Shown here piece after piece: positions 1 to 23,054 of a stretch of 64,000 nt of DNA. The stretch lies in the NCBI RefSeq assembly GCF_035046505.1, contig NC_089821.1, positions 198,796,377-198,860,376 of the forward strand, written 5' to 3'. The translations under genes were made by a program, and so were the position numbers. The notes below the pieces were generated by a model, which saw only the letters and a list, made by a program, of their open reading frames with translations, was not told the DNA's origin and searched no databases. How positions within the stretch are numbered: the first letter of the stretch is position 1; every line of letters starts with the position of its first letter. The DNA comes from Tiliqua scincoides. Its lineage: Eukaryota > Chordata > Lepidosauria > Squamata > Scincidae.

Positions 1-698
1 TTCTTCGCTCTTCCTTCAGTATCAGCATGTATGCTACAAGGGTTTACACTTATCCATACTGCAAGACATTATCCAAGATCTTGATATAAGGTCTGGGAAT
101 GGTGGAGGAGGAGAGGAGCAAGTCCTGGACCAAGACCACAGCAAGATTTACTTCCCATTTTACCCAATAGATAGCCTTTCCTCTGCTTTCAGCTCAGGAT
201 CGCATAAAGGATTAAAAGAAAGGGAATAGAAAGAAACTAGCAGAGATCACTGCCAAGCCCCTTTTATCCTTCCATTTTTTCATAATACTGATTATTTACT
301 CTATATTCTGTAGTTATTTATTCTGCAACTGCCTGCTTTCCATTGCTTTAAAAGCCAGGAAAGAGTTTGTTCTTTTGGTTAAACATCTACTGAAGAAGTA
401 TCTGTCTCGAGTATGGCTGGTCATTCACCAATCAAAATAAACAGCAGTAGCAACAGTGTGCAAACTGTGAGGAGAAGATGCAAGTGGTTTAGCATCCCTT
501 GGATGCTGCCCTGATTTCTCTAGACAAAGAACAAGGTACCTCACATGATAGCACAACATTTAGAAAATAATTCTCCATGATTCAGAATTTGGTGTCACAC
601 AGTTCTAGCTAGGAATTCGGTCATCTTTATTTTGAACAATATGGCTGACATGTACACACTGCATATATAAATGTTCCTCTTTCCAGCAGAGGGCAGGC
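1..698. other. 3' flank of relic gene A1
   Basis: No gene is visible. The same sequence recurs upstream of the last exon in blocks B and C, and more distantly before A2 and B2 (about 7900-8590 and 41980-42670). A reverse-complement AATAAA lies at 626-631, about 70 bases past the A1 stop codon, and is a plausible ancestral poly(A) signal. A2 and B2 have AAGAAA at the equivalent place. Confidence 0.5.
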
Positions 699-1783
699 TC
701 ATAATTCATCATTGATATCCCAGCAGAACTTGAAGTGCAGCTTCTCCATGCTCTCCTTGAAAACGCTGTCAAACCGTTCACTCTGGGCTACAGTCATTGT
801 GTTTTTCCAGTCTCCAACAGTACCTGGCCCAGAAGCAGAGAAGGAGAGAGAATAGCTGTGTTCACATGGATATCTAGAACTTCTGTACTTGAAGGGCAGA
901 GGAAAGCTAACAGTGCCAAATGTCCTTAAATAAAAGCAATATTTGGAAACATTTCCAAACTGATGGCTAAGACGGGGGAAATTCTGTTGCTTGATTATCG
1001 ATGAAGCTGACTAGGCCTGAGGTGCAACATGGGTACTTGCATTCATGCCATGAAAAGAACCAAAAAATAGCAGTGTCTGGATTTAGTTTTGTACAATCCA
1101 GGCACGTCCAAATTTCCCAGGGTGCCTGAAGAGGTGTGTCTCCTTGCCTTTGAAGGGAAAGTATATATACTAACATGGGTGAGATTAATGTAATTACAGA
1201 GCATGCACCACCTCTTCTTCAGTGTCTTCATACCTTCCCAACTGCTAGAGAAGATGTAGCATGTGACTCCACAGATTCTTGCGACACTCCTGCCCCTACC
1301 ACTTTCCAAGGAGTCTTTACAATTCTCCAGCTCCAAAGGAACAGAAAGCGGAAGAATAGAACAGGCTGCTAACAGCTAAATGTTAACAATTTATCCTCTG
1401 TTCCTGTCCCCAGTGGCTGGAGCACCAGACAATTCATAGGGCTGACCTACTAATCTAGTGCTATTCCTGTTCATGCCTGTTCTTGCATGGACCACAGCTA
1501 TCTGGGTACTGCACGAGAACAGAAGGACAAAGCAGGCAAATCAGAAGCTGAGCCAAATGAAGCAAGAATTGGCCAATTCTCTGTAAGCTACCACCATATT
1601 CCCCATATGCAGCCTTGTATTTAACAGAGAAGTCCCACAGTCATTGCAATGTTTATAAGTTGATTTTCATCATAAGATTTTATCATGTTGGGATTAGTAG
1701 TGGTTCTGCAACGACTGAGCACTACCTCAAATATTAACCTCCATTCACTCACCTTTGCAAAGAAAACGCCCTTGGCTTATATC

Positions 1784-2844
1784 TGTTGCAAGGTGTTCCC
1801 AGATGTTGCAGGATATTCCAAGGTTCAAAAGCAAACTTAGTAGGCAAGAGTGGTGATCAATTCCAAGCGTTTATTGTATTCCCATCAAACAGCGTCTCAA
1901 GGGATTCTTTCCAAGCATTAAGAGTGAATGTGAGAGTCAGAATTCAGCAAAAGGTTGTGTTCCATCACACAGCGTCTCAAGTGATTCTTTCCAAGTATTG
2001 AGAGTGAATGTGAGAGTCAGAAGTGAGAAGAAGAGAAGCCCAGAGCGCCCTCTCCAGCTCACTTTTATTACAATGTGGGTTCTCTCCTTGAGACACGTCA
2101 TTGGGTCAGGATAGTAGACATTTGATTGGTGGGGTTACAAATCACCAGTTGTTCAGATTACATTCAACATATACAATTCACAGATTTTGAGTGGTCAGTA
2201 GGTGGTACTGCACTTTCAATTTTGCTCAGAACTGACCTCATCTCATAACCATCTCATGACTTCATCTTCATGTATCCAAAAGAATCCTTGAAATGCAACT
2301 TACTTGCCATGGGGTTTGCGGGCTCAGCTAAAAAAATTGCAGCCTTATGCCTTTCTCTGGGAACCTGACCTTTGATGTTAACTGGAAATAGCTTTGATAT
2401 GTTTTCTTAAACCCTTTCATGCAGTTAGACCACTAAAACGTATTTAAGATAGTGTTAGTTACACTCGTTTAGGCACCAAAACTGGTTTTAAAATGAAGAA
2501 TAAGGAAAACTAAGCTGGCTAATATTTTCTATGAGATCTGGTGTAAATATTTGCTATAATACTGTTTTCAGCATTTGTGTGCAGCCTGTTGCTCTTAAAA
2601 AGCCTTCAAATCGATTTTAAAAGCACAAACATTTTTCCCCCACTCTTCTTTGGAAAACAAAGGCCTATTGATGCAAATGTATCGACATTGTTCTGCAGAG
2701 AACATCTGTGGCAAGCGGCCAAGTTCAGCCAACCACTTGATTTTTAAACCGAAACCATTTTTTATCTCTTTACTCTAACTTACAGACAGATCAGAAACAT
2801 ACGTTTCAGGTGAGCATACTATAGCATAACTATGCCTTCTATCA
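1784..2844 (-). mobile_element. Solo LTR inside exon 5 of A1
   Basis: The element begins TG and ends CA and is bounded by a 4-bp duplication (TATC at 1780-1783 and 2845-2848). Block C preserves the uninterrupted exon here, which defines the insertion exactly. Read on the minus strand it contains AATAAA-type signals. The A copy is about 80 bp longer than the B copy because an internal unit near 1880-2020 is tandemly duplicated. The 4-bp duplication suits a class I endogenous retrovirus LTR, but I cannot name the family. It is a fossil with no internal coding region, inserted before A and B separated. Confidence 0.75.
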
Positions 2845-4398
2845 TATCTACATCATCAGGAAGGTTCTCATAGTTGCTTCTGTGATCCTGTCTCATTTTA
2901 TCAAATGTAGCCTTGTCCACAACCTCAAACAATACCTTTTCAGTTAGCCTCTTTCCCAAGAAATTGCATATTGTCAATACAGAGCCTCGCAGATCCTGAA
3001 ATTGGACAAATTTTTCCTAGGAAGTCATCTACAACAGGGTACCATAACTGCCTAATAACCTAATATCACAGAACAAGAAAATGATGACCCATATTTCAGA
3101 GACACTGAACTTGCTCACTTCTTTAATGTCAGTTCTGTATGGTACATTCTCCATTTGGTACTGCTTTGTTTGGAACTGCAGAAGAGGTGGGGGAGGCACT
3201 AAATTGCATGCATCTGGGTTCCTTCCTTTCCTTTTCAATCTGCTTCTATATTCCAGAATCCAAAGCCTTCAGGCTGTGGAGAATGCTTGACTAAAGGCAA
3301 AAAGGGGGGTGATTCTTGTGTGTTACTTAATAAGACGACGGGAGCCCCATCCTCCAAACTTCCCCAGTGCTAATGCAGCCACGCCACTAGGGTGCTCGCT
3401 ACATCCTATGGAGGAGTTTCAGGTGTCAAGGGCCTCCTCCATGTAAGGGAACATTTTGCCCTTGCCCCAGGGTAATCCTCTGCTGATGGGTCTACTCACA
3501 CCTGCACAAGATACTTTGCTGGTGCATGTAGGACCTGGGTGGTGCTGGTGTATGTAGGATTGAGTGGACCTGGGTAGGGAGATCGAGGACAGGAAGAGGA
3601 ATAAGAAATTGGTGGCAACACTACAGTCAGCGCTGCCCACTTCCTGCCTTGACACACACACTTCCGCCCCAGTCTCGCCCTGTTCCTTCTAGTACCTTCC
3701 CCGTTCCTCCCATCCACTGTCCACCCATCAACATACTGATGCTGGGGTTCCCTCAGTGGCTGCCATCACCCAGGTACAGCTGCATACCTATTGTGGTAAC
3801 AGCCAAGCTGCACTTTATGGGATGTCACTGTCTGTAATGGCCATAAATGGCTACGCATCACCAGAACATGCATTCCAAACACACAGAGACTATTGGGCGA
3901 TAAATAGTTGTGCCATGTCTTACCTTCTTCATTTCTTCATATGTAAGGAAGAGGATATTAAAGTCATCCCTGTGAGCATACCAGTCTTCGACGTGATCTA
4001 TCCATGAACCAGGTAGCACTGCCGGGAAATAAGTTATTTTGGTATAAACGTTATGCACATCTAAAGGCAAACAGATGGAGTTACAGGCTGTGATGTTAGA
4101 AAGTTCAACTTTCTCTCAGCTATGAACCCGTTCGGATGCCTGAGCTCCCCATATCTAACCACCAGCATCTGCAATATGGGGATAAAAATACTGATCTACT
4201 TTCCAAGATATTCTGAAGGACCTCTGAGGACTTTGGAGACAATGCATGTGCTGTGCTTTGAAGACAATGAATGATTCGAATGCCACGTTTTGGTGACAAA
4301 CTGAAAGAAACTAACTGCCATGATTTCAGACAACTCTTGCTAGACTGATGAGCCCACTTAATACAACTGAACATGTTATCCAGCCTCATGATTTAGAC

Positions 4399-4924
4399 TA
4401 GTGGTCTTCAACCTTATTCATGCAACAATCCCAAAATAAAAAAGTACGAGACTGGTGACACAGTCTCACACAGTACAGTTTCCATTATATGTGCTGAAGC
4501 GACCAGGAGCGGGCAGGGGCTGGTTGGGAAGAGTACCTGACTTTCCTGAAGGCTAGTTTGAGGACTCCTGGCAGGGTGCCAATCGGTGAGGTGATGCGAC
4601 CTTGGCCCAGCGACAGCATGATCCCATCTCCAATAGTGGGAAGTCATTCGTTGGTATAATATATGCTTGTTAGCAGAACTGAAGCCAGTGCAACTACCCT
4701 CTTGCTGAGTTGCCAGAAGATAGAATGAGATACGAAGTGAAACGGATAAGACTTAACCCATTTCACTTCGTATTATCACCGCATTGAGTGTCTGCCTACC
4801 AGGAGGTCCTCAGAGTAGCCTTCAGGAAGCACATGTACTCTTCCAACCCAGACCCCATGACACCTCCCCTATATGAGGTGTCACAACTCCCAGCGAGTTG
4901 TGACAAATGGGTTGAAGAACACTG
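4399..4924. mobile_element. Non-autonomous hAT element (copy A)
   Basis: The ends are inverted repeats of the type GTGGTCTTCAACC and GGTTGAAGAACACTG, and an 8-bp duplication ATTTAGAC lies at 4391-4398 and 4925-4932. The element has no coding capacity and contains a hairpin near 4727-4775. It sits in the intron between exons 3 and 4 of A1, and the same insertion is present in B1 and C1, so it predates the duplications. Confidence 0.85.
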
Positions 4925-5443
4925 ATTTAGACTACTGACAAGTGAAAGAAAGGCTGCTCAGGAAAAGGTAATCAATGAAAATTGAACCCGGTCTTTCTAG
5001 CAGTACATGCATAACAAAATATGTACTGAGTGATATGTCAGTCTAGCGCCATGGTTTCCAAACATCTTCTCAGAAGTCTGAGAAGCACTAAGATTTTGCG
5101 GGAGTGGGAAAAAGCCGTAATCCCCAGGATTGCACCGCTGCCAGGGACAGAGGTTTTTTTTAACTTAATATGCAGGACCTCCAGGGGGTTTGGGAAGCCA
5201 CTGGACAACACTCCTAGCACCTAGATTTCATTCTTAAAGGAGAAAAAAAGCAGAGGAACAAAAGTGCTTCATAATTCATTAGCCAATAATTCTTTCATTT
5301 ACCATTTAAAAATCTCTCCATGAAAAAATCAAAATCTTCTATTCTAATCTCGTTGAAAATTTAGAATAATGATAATAGGAGACCAAGACATCCTTTGGGT
5401 TTCTGGCCACATAAATAAGCTGCAGGAATAAAATGTATTTCTG

Positions 5444-6495
5444 TTTTTTTGTTTTTTTTAAACAGCGTTTATTTATTTATTACAGATACATGTAAGGAAA
5501 ATCGGTTAGACTTAGGGCTGGGACTACACAGGTTACACATGAGGGTATTGGCCATCGATTACAACATACATTAGTCCAAAAAACAAAATGATGTCTAAAA
5601 ACGAAATTATTCATCAATACAAAAATTATCATATTTGTTAATCTACTGATTAATAATTTAACTAAACAATCAATATTTTTTATCTAAAATTATCTATCCA
5701 ATCATAAAAAGGCTTCAAATTTTTACTTATATGCTCTTCTTATCACTAAACTAATATTTAGAATAAAATATTTCTTATCTGATTCTTAGTTTCTGATGTC
5801 GCATTTAAGAGGAATGTTTCCAGTTCAAATGGTAATACACACTTCAATATCTCTTGTAACAGTTTATATATCATTTTCCAATATTTCTTTGTTTTTTCGC
5901 ATATTCACCACAACTAATAAGATATTTCCCTCAATTCTTTACTTATCCAACATTTGTTTGATGACCCAGGGTACATTTTTACTATTTTCTCTAGAATTAA
6001 ATAACATCTATAAATTATTTTATATAGTTTCTCTTTTAAAGAATAACCTTTTTAGTTATCTTAATACCACTTTAATTTTTGCAATATTTGTGTTCCAAGT
6101 TTTCATTTGCATCTACTTTGATTTAATATAATTGATAGAATACTCTTCATTTCTAAAAAGAATTTGGTTCATTAATATCTACAAAAGGAAAAAAAATTCT
6201 ACTTGTTCAGCCATTTTCACTTTCTGTCTTAGTATTTCCTTTGTTCTCTGTCTTATTAGTGTTTTCCTTCTTGCTCCTCCCACTGCTCCTTCCACTTCTT
6301 CTTTTTCTTCTTAACTCTCTTAAATTTCTTAACCCCTCTCTTTTCTTCTTTCTTTTTCTTCATTCTGTTCTTTTTGGATTTAATTCAAAAATTCTTCCTC
6401 TTCTTCAGACAACGTGCTCTCTGGACGTTTCCTCTTTTTTCTTCCTTAAAATTCTTAATTCTGATAAGGACAGTTGCTTTTTCCATCTCCTGTCT
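5444..6495 (-). mobile_element. 5'-truncated L1-like LINE (copy A)
   Basis: The insert starts with a T run, which is a poly(A) tail on the minus strand, and is flanked by a direct repeat of about 21 bp (5423-5443 and 6496-6516). Read on the minus strand it matches the carboxyl end of an L1-type ORF2, seen most clearly in the B copy, where a tract ending in a PFELETFLLN motif survives. The insertion is shared with B1 but absent from C1, so it arose after C split from the A/B ancestor. Confidence 0.8.
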
Positions 6496-6568
6496 CAGGA
6501 ATAAAATGTATTTCTGATCACCTCTGTTTCCCCCCCCCCAACCACATGGCTCCAAAGGGGAGGAGCCG

Positions 6569-6609
6569 CTTAACGTGAAAAACTATCAGTGGAAGTTTTT
6601 CACGTTAAG
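6569..6609. repeat. Perfect 16-bp hairpin, private to block A
   Basis: The arms 6569-6584 and 6594-6609 are exact reverse complements around a 9-base loop. Block B has the left arm region with one base different and no second arm, running directly into sequence found 3' of exon 2. It marks the scar where the upstream half of A1 was lost. Confidence 0.8.
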
Positions 6610-8591
6610 AAGTTTCCACTCCAGAAGACCCCAATCTCCAGAGGACCAATATGATAAGGCCAGACAAAAAGTCAATGTGAGATGGTACAATGAAAGGCCT
6701 CAACCAAAGGTTGAAGAGATAAGGTACTGAAGCTGGCAGTCATCCATACTTACTGGTTTTCTCTTGCTCTGAGACAGCAATTCCATCAAGTGCAAAACAA
6801 TCAGTTCACCTCAGTAAATATGAGTGAGAAAGTGGAAGACAAGAGTGTATGAATGAACGGAGAACACTTTTCATCTTGTTCTCCAAGCTGCAGTTGCAGG
6901 ATCATTGCAGTGTCGCAACGTGATTCTCTGGCTGCGAGGTATGTGTGAGATGAGATAATGAGTAGGGCGCTAGGATGTGGTTGTATTAATGGCTTAGCTT
7001 GCCATTTTCTTTGCTGAGATGTACTCAATAAAGCTTTCTTTAAAGTTGGTAATGTCATCTCACAGTGGCTCCATTCAGGATCAAAAGACCCCACTATAGT
7101 GGGGAAACTGTACCCCCTAAGCGCTGTGCAATTGTTTTGATTCCTGTCGTCTGGGGACAGACCCTATTGGATCAGAGTCAGCTAGCCCTCTAACAGTTCC
7201 ATTGACACTGATAGGAAACAGCTCTCAAGATTTCAGACAGAAAATCTTCTCTTTCCTACCTGGAGAACTTGGGAGCTTTTGCATGCTCTTCCAGTGAGCT
7301 ATGAACCCTTGGTGAAAAGCTTGGGATGCTTCATTCAGCCTCATTCGCAGTCTACCCTGGAGATCAGAGGTGAGGCAAATCTCTTCCAAGATTTCACACA
7401 TGAAAATAGGGACCCTCTTGTAGTGCTCTGACTACATGGGAGATGAATAAGGGACTATTCACAGCTCAGGAGGTAAGACTGCCTGGAGTGGTAGACCAGA
7501 GGTGGATGCAGGATAGGCAGGCCAGGAGCCCAAGGCTGCACTATAAGAGCCAGAAGTGGGGATAGCTCAAAAAGATGAGGAGGCCTGGGGGTTAGTTCTA
7601 AGGAAGGGCTACTGGGCCAGTGAAAGCACAGGAGAGATTATTGGAGGATTTTATGGGAAGCTGGGAAGATTTTATGGGAAGCTGGGAAACCCCAAGCCTC
7701 CATGAAGGACATGAGTGTTTCAGTGGTCAGTTCTTCATAGGTGCTGGGATCATCTGTAGAGCCCCAAACTCTCCCTTTGGAGGGGGTTTCCTCCAAGTGT
7801 GGGTCTGGGTGAGGGTTGACAGATGACTGTCTAAGCCAGTTTCCCTTTCCATTGTTACATGATACTGTTACATGGTTTATTGTATATTTTATAAGCAGTA
7901 GTCATTTTGCAACTGCCTGTTTTCCATCAGATTAAAGGCCAGGAAAGTGTTTGTTAATTTAGTTAAAGATATACTAGAGTAGCATTTGCCCCGAGTATTG
8001 TTGGTCATTCACCATTCAAAATAAACAGCAGAAGTAACAGTGTGCAAGCTGCCCAGCCTCCCTACTCATATATTGGCACTAAATGGGCACATGTCCCCAT
8101 TGCCCTCTGAAAGTCAACTTCTGGCTACCCTTAGGAGATAAGACAAACCTAAAGAAGGAAAATGCTAGAACCTCTCACTCAACATGCTCAAGTGTTCCAA
8201 AAGGCAAAACTACAGAATAAACAAGTTAATTAACACAGAAAGATATGTGATACTTATGAGCATGAACAGAAAGCACTGGATGAAGTTATTAAACTTGCTG
8301 ACCTTGGGCCAGTGGCTTTCTGTCAGGCAAAGTCACCCAATCCCTCACCCCACTGCAAACCCCAGATTTCTTGTGAGAAGATACAAATGGGTAGGAATCC
8401 CATGGATGCTGCCCAGACAAAGGGCAGTTTACCTACATGGTAGTACAACATTTAGAAAGCAATTCCCCATGTTTCAGAATTTGATGTCACACAGTTCTGG
8501 CTAGGATTTCAGTGATCTTTCTTTTGAACAAATACAGATTACATGTACACACTGCATACATAAATGTTCCTCTTTCCAGCAGAGGGCAGGC
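6610..8591. other. Intergenic region between A1 and A2
   Basis: No coding exon is seen. The sequence is matched across its length by block B (about 40760-42670). At 7650-7690 a 21-bp unit is tandemly duplicated in A but single in B. From about 7890 the sequence is a diverged version of the flank at 300-660, which is the common 3' flank of the SULT genes. The short open frames here have no recognisable similarity. Confidence 0.5.
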
Positions 8592-20379
<11,788 letters not shown>

Positions 20380-20925
20380 CACTAACACCACTGGTACAGT
20401 GATACAAGAGTGACAACAGTACCTAGCATTATGAATTATGGTAGAATATTAAGAAAGGGCATGTATAAAAATCATTCTCCCTTGGTATTGAGGCATTCAA
20501 TGTTCCTTCTCATGCAGTGTCAACCAAGTGCTGAAAATGGATTGACCAGAATGCAAACATCAATGCTATCTGTTTCACTTCAAGGGCTTGCTGTAATTGA
20601 TCATGTAGCTCTTGAGGTTCTTAAACTCTGGTTAAAGAATGATTCACATGATTTTGTGGACTTGTTTCATTTTTTTTTGGGGGGGGGGAATGTTTCATTT
20701 GCACCAAAGCCTATGAAACCACACGCTGCCTTCTTACCACCATCTTTAGGTTAAAAGACTAACCTGTTTTGGATCCTCTCTGCATCATTTGAGAATGGGA
20801 TATCTTTCGTACTACATTTTCAAATAATACCACTTCCAACATTAGTGACAAATCTTCATGGATCATAAATACAGAGTGCCATTAATCCTGATAATCATGT
20901 AAGATATTTTCCAGTTATTATTTAA
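20380..20925. other. Upstream region of A2
   Basis: No coding exon is evident. No ATG lies in frame upstream of the A2 start at 20379. The region is matched by B2 (about 49583-50127), with length differences in a G run near 20680. A TATA box could not be assigned with confidence, and a non-coding first exon may lie further upstream. Confidence 0.4.
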
Positions 20926-21010
20926 GGCTGCAGTCCTATGCACACTTTCCTCGGAGAAGTCCCATTGTACACATTATGGCTTACTTCTGAGTAGACATGC
21001 ATAGGATTGT
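20926..21010. repeat. Short interspersed repeat with inverted TCCTATG ends
   Basis: An 85-bp repeat starts GGCTGCAGTCCTATG and ends GCATAGGATTG, with a core resembling 'agtcccattg...ggcttacttctgag'. The same repeat occurs at 21891-21980, 29744-29829 and 50128-50207. It looks like a MITE or short SINE remnant; the family name is not known to me. Confidence 0.6.
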
Positions 21011-21353
21011 TTTCTAAATCAGCAAGATTATTTATTGAGAGATGCAATGTGATAGTAAACATTCTAGGTACAGTCCCAGAGACTCATCTAAACAGCAACA
21101 GCAACAATATTCCATTTCTTTTTCCAGGAAGTAATCAAGTCCATAACGGAGAAATTAGTTTGTTCTCAAAGAATAACCATGTCATGCTGTTGCAGCAAAA
21201 ATGTAAGACTTCTGGCACCTTAAAACCAGTAAAGCATACTTTAATGTGAACAACTTTTCATGTTGCCTTGAAAGATTCTGTCACAAGATTTTCTGTCATT
21301 ATAATTCAGTAAAGCTCTTTCTTCACTAATATGTTTTGATGGGAGATGCTTAC

Positions 21354-21697
21354 CTTCCAAGAGCTCCTTTAAACCGGTCAGAGAAACTTCTTTTGTCTCC
21401 TGGAATTTCCTAATCAGTCTATGGATCCTGACATTCAGATCCTCAAGCACAGGAACTTCTTTCTGGTACTTTCTGACTAGATGGGCCCTTTATACACCAT
21501 CTAATATCTATTTGTAGGCAGTTCCTTAGTAAATCATTGGTGCAAACCGATTCTAGTGCAAACACTTGAAATTAATGCAGGCCCTGTGATGCAACCTTTT
21601 TACACATACCTGATAAGTTTGTACAATTCGTGCTGCTGAGCTGTATCAAGAATGTCATGTGCCTTTTTCTTGCTCACAATTGGAATCAAATTGTTCA
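21354..21697 (-). pseudogene. Unrecognised two-exon gene fragment upstream of A2
   Basis: Two minus-strand stretches behave like consecutive coding exons. The first, about 21697 down to 21610, reads LNNLIPIVSKKKAHDILD and then TAQQHELYKLIR, followed by a GTATGT donor. The second, 21472-21354, follows a TAGTCAG acceptor, reads KYQKEVPVLEDLNVRI then HRLIRKFQETKEVSLTGL, and ends at a GTAAGC donor. Joining them keeps frame and phase. No further exon is visible, so it appears to be a captured or stranded piece. I do not recognise the protein. The block B equivalent of the second exon (50563-50659) has a frame change. This is not a SULT sequence. Confidence 0.5.
21481..21697 (-). repeat. Inverted repeat arm 1 (block A)
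   Basis: This 217-bp stretch is the reverse complement, with scattered differences, of 22822-23054. It contains the exon-like segment at 21610-21697 with an open frame and a splice donor. Arm 2 has lost that frame through a stop after the LDTAQ residues. Confidence 0.8.
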
Positions 21698-21890
21698 GAA
21701 GACGATGTGTAGAAGGCACGTCCAGGAGTGCAATCCTGTGTGCCTCTACTCTGAAGATCTATTGTGCTCAATAGAACTTACTCTCAGGAAAGTGCATACA
21801 GGTTGAGTCTCATTATTCCTTAGGGTTCCCTTCCAAGAACTTTTGGATGGCAAAAAATGCACTATATAGCAAATCAATTTAAAAGACAAA

Positions 21891-21980
21891 GGCTGCAATC
21901 CTAACCACACTTTCCTGAGAGTAAGCCTCAATGAACAAAATAGGACTTACTTCTGAGTAGACCTGGTTAGGATTGTGCCC
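21891..21980. repeat. Short interspersed repeat with inverted ends (second copy)
   Basis: This is the same repeat type as at 20926. It begins GGCTGCAATCCTAACC and ends GGTTAGGATTGTGCCC, giving matched inverted ends. A weaker related stretch in the opposite orientation lies at about 21725-21805. Confidence 0.55.
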
Positions 21981-22821
21981 AAAGTCTCTTGGTTCTGGTG
22001 ATTTAAAAACAGCCTTGCTGACCTTTGTAATGCACAGAGTCAATCTGTCTCTCTCCAGGCGCTTAAGCTAGGAGGCAGCAATCCTTCCCCTTCACCAGGA
22101 GCCCCAGAGAGGGGGAAAGAATGGAGGTGATAATCACTGCCATTTAGCCTTCTTTATATTAATAGTAGCCTATTAATACTGTTAATAATAATTCACGTGC
22201 TCAGGGCGAAGGGAGGAGTGAAGCCTGCAGAGAGAATGATTGATGGATTGTCAGCCGCCTGCCCTCTCTCACATTATTAAACTACTGTTTTCCTTTAATT
22301 TAAAGTGCCCTTCTCATCAGCTTTGAGATAAAAAAATCTGTGGAATCTGTGGATACTTAGGTTATACCTGTAATCACTTGCATGACTGTCTCTGCAACAG
22401 TAAAAAGCAGTTTTTTAAACTATGATTTTAAAGGGGTGCATTTTCCCCTTCTCCAGGGATCAGCACATTCCTTCTCATTTGCAGGGGCCATTTGTGTTGA
22501 GTCAAATCCGTGTATAAAAAAATCTGTGTATAACAAGGCTGGACCTGTATAGAATTACAGTCTAAATAGACAAAAGAGAGTCAGACACTGTACAATGTGC
22601 TATGTGCACCCGGAACCCGGAATCTCTCCCTGCTGCCTTCTGCCCACCCTCCCCAGACCCTTGTGTTGGCCAACACAAGTCTCCCCTTTTGAGTCGGCGC
22701 CGACACTGGATTCAGCCTCCACAGGCCGGCATGTGTCCCTGTGCTGGTCCAGCCGACTCTCGAGGAAGTGCAAATGTGCTTTTACGTGCTTTATTGCTTT
22801 ACAGCAATATTTTTCAAATAT
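21981..22821. other. Spacer between inverted repeat arms
   Basis: Non-coding DNA present only in block A. It includes A/T runs and phrases of the type 'gagtcaaatccgtgtataa', which resemble a degraded interspersed repeat also seen at about 52660-52980. The last bases before arm 2 (TTTATTGCTTTACAG) look like a splice acceptor. Confidence 0.4.
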
Positions 22822-23054
22822 TGAACAATTTGATTCCAAGTGTGAGCAACAAAAAGGCACATGACATTCTTGACACTGCTCAGTAGCATGTATCATACAG
22901 ACTTGTCAGATGTGTGTAAAATGGTTGCATCACAGTGCCTGCATTAATTTCAAGTGTTTGCACTAGAATCAGTTTGCAAACTGCATCTTATTCAATGAGT
23001 TATTAAGGAATTGCCTTCAATTCAAATATCTGAATGGTGTGTAAAGAGCCCATA
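22822..23054 (+). repeat. Inverted repeat arm 2 (block A)
   Basis: This is the plus-strand partner of the arm at 21481-21697, separated by about 1.1 kb. It is present in the same orientation in block B (51447-51666). Its exon-like part reads LNNLIPSVSNKKAHDILDTAQ and then stops. Confidence 0.8.

Larger units (their letters stand above)
699..5419 (-). pseudogene. SULT3A-like relic A1 (exons 3-6 only)
   Basis: This is a broken cytosolic sulfotransferase gene. Exon 6 is 699-823 and ends with the usual IND-EL-stop. Exon 5 spans 1753-2995 but is split by a solo LTR at 1784-2844. Exon 4 is 3924-4018 (95 bp) and exon 3 is 5297-5419. Exons 1 and 2 are absent: beyond exon 3 there is an L1 insertion and then sequence that normally lies 3' of exon 2. 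Exon 3 has lost 4 bp relative to C1, giving an in-frame TAG after the TRLE residues, and its GGTAAG donor has become TGAAAG. Without exon 1 the PAPS-binding TYPKSG motif is missing, so no enzyme can be made. The nearest relatives are B1 and C1, which share the KVLF-type exon 5. Confidence 0.9.

Noticed and set aside
3081-3290. 69-aa plus-strand frame repeated at 37359-37568
   Set aside because: Lies in the intron between SULT exons 5 and 4; the repeat reflects block duplication and no domain is visible.
5796-6504. Hydrophobic, membrane-like plus-strand frames
   Set aside because: Antisense of an A-rich L1-like insertion; A-rich DNA read backwards gives Phe/Leu/Ile-rich text.
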